Assembly: GCF_001039355.2 (NCBI RefSeq)
Contig: NW_019776041.1
Location: 73,505-105,953, forward strand
Origin: Lingula anatina
Lineage: Eukaryota; Brachiopoda; Lingulata; Lingulida; Lingulidae
DNA length: 32,449 nucleotides
Direction of reading: 5' to 3'
How positions within the stretch are numbered: the stretch's first letter is position 1; each line of letters begins with the position of its first letter. A model generated the notes under the pieces. That model was not told where the DNA came from, did not search any database, and saw only the letters and a list, made by a program, of their open reading frames with translations. Shown one piece after another: positions 20,159 through 32,449 of this stretch. The position numbers were made by a program, and so were the translations under genes.

Positions 20159-22498
20159 TTAGAACGAGCTGCCCTCTGGGGGCTGAGAAAGTTTACGGTT
20201 TTCTTTAGAAGTCATTGCGTTGCGTATCTCTTGCAAAACTCCATTTATAGAATAAGGGGAACTGTTACTCCGAGACTGCATATGCAATAGCCTTAGATCC
20301 ACCTGAAAAAAGAAAGAAAAAACAATGTGAAAAACATTTGATTTCAAATTATGGTGTTAATAACCTGATTTGAAATTTAGGAAGACAAAAATTATTTTTA
20401 AACAATTTCTGGGAATCACATACAACTCAGGGTAATAAATTATGCTAATCCATTTAGTTGGGGAAAATCCCTGTAATTTTTCATGATAGTCTTCTATGTT
20501 TAATCATTCTATATATACAGCTCGTCTTTGTCATTCAATATTTCATATTAACTTGCAAATTTTTTGTCCGCATGCTGTGAAAAAAAAATACAATGATGGG
20601 AAGGAGCAGGTTACAACAGGTGCACATTCTCTCCCCCTTCCATCCTCCACTTCGTTTTTCTCATAGTACCTTGGTCTGTAGGGGATTGATCAAGGTAATA
20701 GTAGGTTTTAGGATCATTGTAAAAATACTGAAGTCACTATGCATCTTGACTTATAGGGGTTTAGTGCTGGATATCTAACATCAAAACTTTCTTTTTTTGC
20801 AAGTGTAGATCATTGTAACGCATGGTACAGCAGAGTGATGACAACTCCCTGTTTTTCTTATTAACCCATGATGTCATCAAAATGCACATCAAAATGACTA
20901 CAAATAACTTATTAACCCATGATGTCATCAAAATGCACATCAAAATGACTACAAATGACTAGAAATTATTGTTAGTCATTTGAAGCATCAGAAAGTGACT
21001 TTCTTCTTAAGATAAAGCCTTGCTCATAAAACACTCACCACTCCAGTCTGGTCATTGACCTCCTTCATTCGTATTTTTGTTACAAATTTGGCAGAAGGTG
21101 GCTCGATAGGGTAATTGACACCACATTCCAAAATCAAAGTGTACACTCTATTTTCAAAATTAGTCTGGAAGATAAATAAAATTATGTCAAATATATTGAT
21201 GTAAATCTAACACTGTATACATTAATTATACTTTTTTTACTGAGGAAGGCATTTTTTGATAACTTGTTTCTCAAACTCTGCTGGAGTTAAAAATAAAGTG
21301 CAAGAATTAGAAAAATTAGCAGTGCTGTTACATGCTGCTGTGATATTGATATAAGGAAGAAAATGTTGTTTGAAATGTTTTCTTTTATCATAGTGACAAA
21401 AAGTCATGATTTTGAAAAAACATTTTTTATTTTACCCCTTCCGACCTCTTCTACTTATCTTATCAAATTTGCACAGTATTTCATAACTATGTGCAATTGT
21501 GCATACTGGAGAGATTTCTGTCAGAATTTTGTTTAAAGAACCCGCAAACGTACTAATGAAAGTTGAAAAATTCAGTGCTCAATTAATTATTAGATGATCA
21601 AAAACGTGCTTACTCCTGGGGGACCTATAATCAGACATGACCAGCAGTTCAACTGCATGTCATCTGCATGAAGCAGTCCCCAGCTTATGCTTCCATCACC
21701 ACATCCTTTTTCCGCCTCTTCTAACTCACGTAGTAGCTGGAAATTTCTAGGAACTGGAAGACAAAAATGAATATTGTGAGTTATATTGTGCATTTGAGAA
21801 CGAATGCAAGTTTTTTTTACCCCATTTAATTTTTTTCTTGAACGAAAACAATAAAATGAAGATTATTTGCTTCTGAAGAGACTTAACTTTTTTCACTGAG
21901 CCTGAAATATCATTACAACAGTAGTCTACTCAAGAAAGATTCATTTTCTCAAATCTGTTTTAACTTATTTTAAATATGATAACTTCAATCGTCTGTAAAT
22001 CTGTTTATAAAGCAAAACTGCACATTGTAGCTTAAACATCATCATGTCACTTTAAGAAATGTATTGTATATGCTTTTTTTCCACATATTTTAGGTGTGCT
22101 AATAATTCTGAAACTCTAACTTTGGAAACTGTAAAGAAAACTTCAGTTTATTATATGAAATGACAAGCCCCTGTAAATCAGCAATTACAAGAAAGAAGAA
22201 GACATCTGAATCGGAAAACACCGTTCTGCCAGAAGTGAAAATTACCTAGTTTCGAAAGAACTACTTCATTTGGTTAAACTTTAGCCTACTAGGAAAAGAT
22301 GTGCTGTCATATCATTCATGATAAAATGTATATTATAATCTATCATCAAATACACTCGTTATGGAGATCTAAATGGGCATCGTTTCGTATCTAAACAACT
22401 GTTAACTCATGTGGCATCGCTTCAGGTAAAAAAGGTAACCAAATATTTTGTTAAGAATAAAATCCGGTGACATTACCTTTGTACGAGTTGCTCGCCAT
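20159..22498 (-). CDS. UBE2V2: Ubiquitin-conjugating enzyme E2 variant (UBE2V1/UBE2V2, Mms2/Uev1), complete
   Basis: Catalytically inactive E2 variant that pairs with UBE2N/Ubc13 to build K63-linked ubiquitin chains in DNA-damage tolerance and signalling. Exons on the minus strand: 22498-22477, 21753-21614, 21164-21039, 20302-20159 (stop 20161-20159), all with GT-AG ends and continuous frame, giving 143 residues (human UBE2V2 has 145). [17 protein letters not shown] at 8-24 matches the family; Phe12 aligns with the Phe of human MMS2 that contacts Ubc13. IIGPPG is at 49-54, [10 protein letters not shown] at 55-64, and [14 protein letters not shown] at 72-85. The HPN motif and catalytic Cys of true E2s are absent, as expected for a UEV. 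The C-terminus has [16 protein letters not shown]. Invertebrates usually have one UBE2V gene, so the V2 symbol is nominal. It is head-to-head with the HEAT-like gene. Confidence 0.96.
20857..20958. repeat. 51-bp tandem duplication in UBE2V intron
   Basis: Two adjacent 51-bp units (20857-20907 and 20908-20958), each beginning CTTATTAACCCATGATGTCA, are identical apart from one base near the end. They lie about 80 bp on the intron side of the donor of the UBE2V exon at 21039-21164. Confidence 0.9.
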
Positions 22499-22729
22499 GT
22501 TTGACTCGCTCTGACGACCAACCCAACTATGTTATTTTTTATTCAATTAAGTCTAAGGGAACTAAATGAAGAATATCAATTTTACTGTTAACCTTATGGA
22601 ATTGTCTATAAAAAATATCAATTGAAACTAGTAGTTTTAATTATGCTCGCAAAAACGAGAAAACGGGTAGAGAAGGAAGTGACGTCAGTATAAACAAGAT
22701 GGCGGGCACCTGCAAGTGAATTATCTTTG
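22499..22729. promoter_or_regulatory. Divergent promoter of UBE2V and the HEAT-like gene, with non-coding exon 1
   Basis: The UBE2V start codon (minus strand, 22498) and the inferred first exon of the plus-strand gene (donor TTTG/GTAAGT at 22729/22730) are about 200 bp apart. Between them are a perfect palindromic CRE, TGACGTCA at 22680-22687, a TATAAA at 22689-22694 and AAGATGGCGG at 22696-22705, a YY1-type motif often located just downstream of transcription starts. Exon 1 has no long ORF. Start sites are inferred. Confidence 0.7.
22699..22719 (+). CDS. Six-codon upstream ORF in exon 1 of the HEAT-like gene
   Basis: ATG GCG GGC ACC TGC AAG TGA overlaps the YY1-like motif. If transcription starts upstream of 22699 this is the first AUG of the mRNA and could lower translation downstream. 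If the TATAAA at 22689 is used instead, the start would fall after this AUG. Confidence 0.35.
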   Translation: MAGTCK

Positions 22730-23347
22730 GTAAGTCTAAGAAACTTTTGTATGCATATTGAATGTGCTACTGTGAATGCATTAATGGTTCAGTATGTATG
22801 TTTTTAGTTTTTACTCTCATATGTATGATAAAATACTGTGTCTTACGTGGAAGTACCTTATATTATGATGAGGTGCCAGTTGTCAGTGTTACTTTGAACA
22901 GTAAGCAAATTTTAAAAAAATTACTTGTGGTTATTAGTAAGTAGTACTGTACTGGTCATATATGAAACATTTTGGGGCGCACTGTGACAGTTACTTACGG
23001 TATTATGTAGGTAATGGAAAAGAGGAGATGCAATCATTTTTTCATGAGGTAGACAACAGTTATTTAAACTTATTATACTACATTATTCCCCATTTTACTT
23101 GATTTGTGATAGCCTTAAATTAGCATTCTGAGTCATCTAGCATACTGTATGCATTCCTAACCCAATGCAATGACATTAGAAAGTATTTTTAATGATACAT
23201 AGGTCCTCTGGACTGTATAGAACTTTTAAGGCTGCATCAACATTGGACATGCCAAACAACTAAAAGGCACCCCCATGCAAGTGCAAACTTTCATTGTTTT
23301 CTTAATCTAAATGAAGCTCAAGTTATGAATGTATACCCTTGTAGTTC

Positions 23348-23538
23348 ATGAGCATATTTAGAACAGCGTACTAACAGATCTAGGGATCAAATGTGGTGAC
23401 CCACTAAAAAGGTTGACGCTTCATTTGCAATTAGACACTGAGTACATTCCCTGCTGGGATTACGCAACAAGCATTCCAGTGGGTTGGCCATATTTGATCC
23501 ACAGATCTATTATTCCGCTGTTCTGAATGCGCTACATG
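23348..23538. mobile_element. Inverted-repeat element family C
   Basis: The left arm AGAACAGCG...AGATCT..GGATCAAATGTGG...CCCACT (about 23360-23405) matches the reverse complement of the right arm (about 23480-23525), AGAACAGCG...AGATCT..GGATCAAATATGG...CCCACT, with several mismatches. Weaker complementarity (AGCRYATTYAG) extends outward to about 23348 and 23538. It has no coding capacity and is MITE-like. Outer boundaries are approximate. Confidence 0.7.
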
Positions 23539-23795
23539 TGATGATTTGAAAGGCTGTATGCCAAAGTTTATGCTTAAAGAAATACCATAAGCTTTATTGG
23601 TAATGATCCATGGTCTGTTACACCATTCGTTTATATAAATAATATTAACATATTAATGCATGGACCCTCCAGCATCCCACAAATATAGATGGTGGCAGCC
23701 AGGGGTAGAAGGAGTACAAAATATGAATCTGCAGTTTGGTCAATCATTTACAAGGAGTCTAGTATAGCCAAGTCCACAAAATATACCGTGAGCAG

Positions 23796-23832
23796 TGGTG
23801 GTGGTGGTGGGAGTGGGGGGGGGGGGGGGGGG
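23796..23832 (+). repeat. GTG repeat and 18-G run
   Basis: A short (GTG)n tract runs into eighteen consecutive G residues (23815-23832). On the transcribed strand it could form a G-quadruplex in intron 1 of the HEAT-like gene. Confidence 0.85.
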
Positions 23833-24992
23833 TGAAGGAGTTGAGGGAAGGATGTGTTGAGGGATTAAATAATTTAAAAAGTCAATATTAAAATCAATAA
23901 GATTAAATATTACCTAAAATATTCAATTAATTATTCTTCACTCTTTATGTTAATAACAATTAAATTTGGGGGGGGGGGATTTTATGCATTTAATTTATAA
24001 TACTAATTATAATTCTTCTTTTCATTATGTATGTACATGTAAAATGAAAGCCTGTTTTTTTTTCTCTATTCATTTTTATTAGTTTGACACATTTTAAACA
24101 ACAAATTTTTTCGTAACATCAAAATCACACTGGTATATAACAGCACTGCCAATTTTTAAGTCTTATTCTTATGCATTGGCATGGTAAATACACCATGGCA
24201 TGTCTATAAGCCTTAACAGTGCTACCATTTTTATTCCGCAAACTGTAAATGTGTAAAATTTTACGGGTTTGGCAATCGCCACCAATATATGTAGGATCAG
24301 AATTTTTTAAATATCCACTTAGTGCAGTTAAGTGTTAAATACAATGAAAGTTGCTGTGTCTTTCTTTTTTTTAAATTTCAAATCAAATCACTTAGATAGG
24401 TGACTGCACTGCCCATAAATTGTATTCAAAATTGCCATTGTAATCTGCACACATTAGAATGTAACCTTTATCTTGAATCATTCTTCTTCTTCTTCTAGAT
24501 CTCTTTATTGAGATCTATTTTTTCTTTCTGCTCTTCAAATAAATGATGTTTTCTGCACAGAATACATTTTCTTTCAGATAAACTTTGCCCATTTATAGAT
24601 TGTATATTAGCAGCATACTAGTCCCTATACAATTACAATATTAATAGATAAGGGAAATTGATTATATAAGAAACCTAATCAGATTTTCAGTATCTGGGGT
24701 TTGCAATGTTGGTCATCCTGTTCATCAAATTGTCAATTATTTATAAGAAATTATGGATGGCACTTTTACATGGACTGCTCAGGCACTGAGTATACTGATT
24801 TTGTTCAATAGTGATAAGTGATGTTTGCTTTCTTAGGCTTTTATTACACAATCAGTTTTAGTTTGGATGATTTTGTATTGGTTTATAAAGAGTAATCGAT
24901 CAAATTGACATTTTAATGAAATCCTTGGTTTTGTCATAGAATGATATAACTTTCTTTATTACAGACACCAGATTCATCATTTCTGCAATGCC

Positions 24993-25112
24993 ATGACAAA
25001 GGATTGTACTTATTGTCAAGATTTTCACTTAGAAGAACCAGATACTGTTGCTGAGATGCTTCTACAGTTGTATATGCTCCAAACTCAAAACAATCAGATT
25101 GAATCACAGTGA
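24993..25112 (+). CDS. Upstream small ORF of 39 codons in leader of HEAT-like gene
   Basis: Complete ORF in the 5' UTR part of exon 2, ending 39 bases before the main start at 25152. It begins MTKDCTYCQDF, has a CxxC motif (Cys5, Cys8), then an acidic turn and a predicted amphipathic helix (DTVAEMLLQLYMLQTQNN), ending ESQ. An overlapping two-codon ORF (ATGCCATGA at 24988-24996) shares its start region, and the junction with exon 1 creates an in-frame stop just upstream, so ATG 24993 (G at -3) is the likely start. Composition looks protein-like rather than random, but I recognise no family. It could be a translated microprotein, a regulatory uORF, or chance. Confidence 0.4.
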   Translation: MTKDCTYCQDFHLEEPDTVAEMLLQLYMLQTQNNQIESQ

Positions 25113-25151
25113 CAGTACTGCTGAGAAAAAGCACAAGAGAAAGTTTTCAAG

Positions 25152-31766
<6,615 letters not shown>

Positions 31767-32449
31767 GTAATTTTCTTACAAGGTGGTAACACAGTATTGA
31801 GCATTCAGGATGCGAGCAGCTCCCATTTTTTTCTCGGCATTTACATTTCAAGTTGACTCGACAACATTGAATGATATTGTCAGAAAGTTTGCTCTCTTTA
31901 TTATTTATTAATAATAAACACAATATGAGATGTATGGCCAGAAAATTCTTTCTTTTCATTTTTCCATAATACAACATTTGGTATATTGTGGGATGGCTTT
32001 TCTCTTAATTTATCACAATACAGTTTTAATTGTACCACCAGCGTTAGCGCTGGCGGTACACATGGTTTCGGTCCCGTCCGGATCGTTCCGCCGGCTCCGT
32101 TGGCTCCGCCGGCTCCGCCGGATGGCTACCGTTACCGCTTCTCCTCCTAGACGGTAAGGGCCCCCGTACCCATCTCATGGATTTAGGTCACCTATAATCT
32201 CAACTCGTTCCACGTAAAATTTGGGCTTTGTCGGTATTGGGGTCTGGGTGTGGCACTCATTGCAATGCACCCTTGTCTAAAAATGGCAAAATTAAATGCT
32301 AATTATCTACCCTACGGAAGGGGTTATGGGAAAAATTTCTATAGACGGCTTTCCAAAAGTCATATGTGTAGATTTCAAATATACCCTTGGATTTGACCTT
32401 TGACCTTTACTTCAAGGTCAAATGGGCCAAAATTTTCAAAAAAATGAAA
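31767..32449. repeat. Intron with composite repeat at about 32031-32449
   Basis: From 32031 the sequence changes abruptly to higher GC. It starts with a hairpin TGTACCACCAGCG-TTAG-CGCTGGCGGTACA (32031-32060; one mismatch between arms), then a 9-mer minisatellite of CCGCCGGCT-like units (about 32082-32118), then unique-looking sequence, and ends with TGACCTTTGACCT (32394-32406) and TCAAGGTCA (32412-32420). This looks like the terminal part of a dispersed element running past the window. No coding evidence in frame with the HEAT-like exons. Confidence 0.5.

Larger units (their letters stand above)
22730..24964 (+). other. Intron 1 of the HEAT-like gene
   Basis: Donor GTAAGT at 22730 and acceptor TTATTACAG ending at 24964. 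No exon supported inside. It holds an inverted-repeat element (23348-23538) and G-rich tracts near 23796-23832 and 23966. A TTC repeat lies near 24481-24498. Confidence 0.6.

Noticed and set aside
31930-32157. 75-residue ORF at the window end
   Set aside because: The Arg/Leu-rich C-terminus comes from the CCGCCGGCT minisatellite and the frame does not link to the HEAT-like exons.

Overview
This is animal nuclear DNA: AT-rich, intron-dense, with GT-AG splice junctions that can be followed by eye, long GT, GA and TC microsatellites and many short inverted-repeat elements. The protein families (a TOX-type HMG-box factor, TMEM208, a C2H2 zinc-finger protein, a UBE2V ubiquitin-conjugating variant and a HEAT-like protein) and the repeat style suggest a non-vertebrate metazoan, probably a marine invertebrate. 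I cannot name the phylum from the sequence alone. No CRISPR, prokaryotic, tRNA or rRNA features were seen. Layout: (1) 860-7848 (+), nine coding exons of a TOX family gene, closest to TOX4 by its HMG box and its C-terminal cysteine tail; upstream exons may lie outside the window. (2) 10208-12746 (-), a complete six-exon TMEM208 gene, tail-to-tail with TOX. (3) 15176-17827 (-), an uninterrupted 883-residue C2H2 zinc-finger ORF with an AT-hook. (4) 20159-22498 (-), a complete four-exon UBE2V (Mms2/Uev1) gene. (5) About 22690 to beyond the window end (+), a divergently transcribed gene with a non-coding first exon and at least six coding exons (25152-31766 here), encoding an unidentified HEAT-like protein. 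UBE2V and this gene share a promoter of about 200 bp with a perfect CRE. The genes do not form one pathway. They are chromatin or transcription factors (TOX, zinc finger), an ER targeting protein (TMEM208), a K63-ubiquitin cofactor (UBE2V) and an unknown helical-repeat protein. The non-coding space holds most of the novelty: three copies of a ~215-bp inverted-repeat element (11080, 18204, 28915), a 222-bp element with perfect 43-bp arms (13125) abutting another element (12963), a hAT-like element in the TOX 3' UTR (8530), a further inverted-repeat element (23348), a 56-bp inverted repeat pair spanning 1.98 kb (27570/29548), and a composite repeat with nuclear-receptor half-sites at the window end. 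Three observations deserve most follow-up: a 39-codon upstream ORF in the leader of the HEAT-like gene, a possible alternative terminal exon in TOX that would remove its zinc-knuckle tail, and long UG repeats placed just after two 5' splice sites of the HEAT-like gene. All exon boundaries were read by eye from splice consensus, reading-frame continuity and remembered family sequences; no search or alignment was run.
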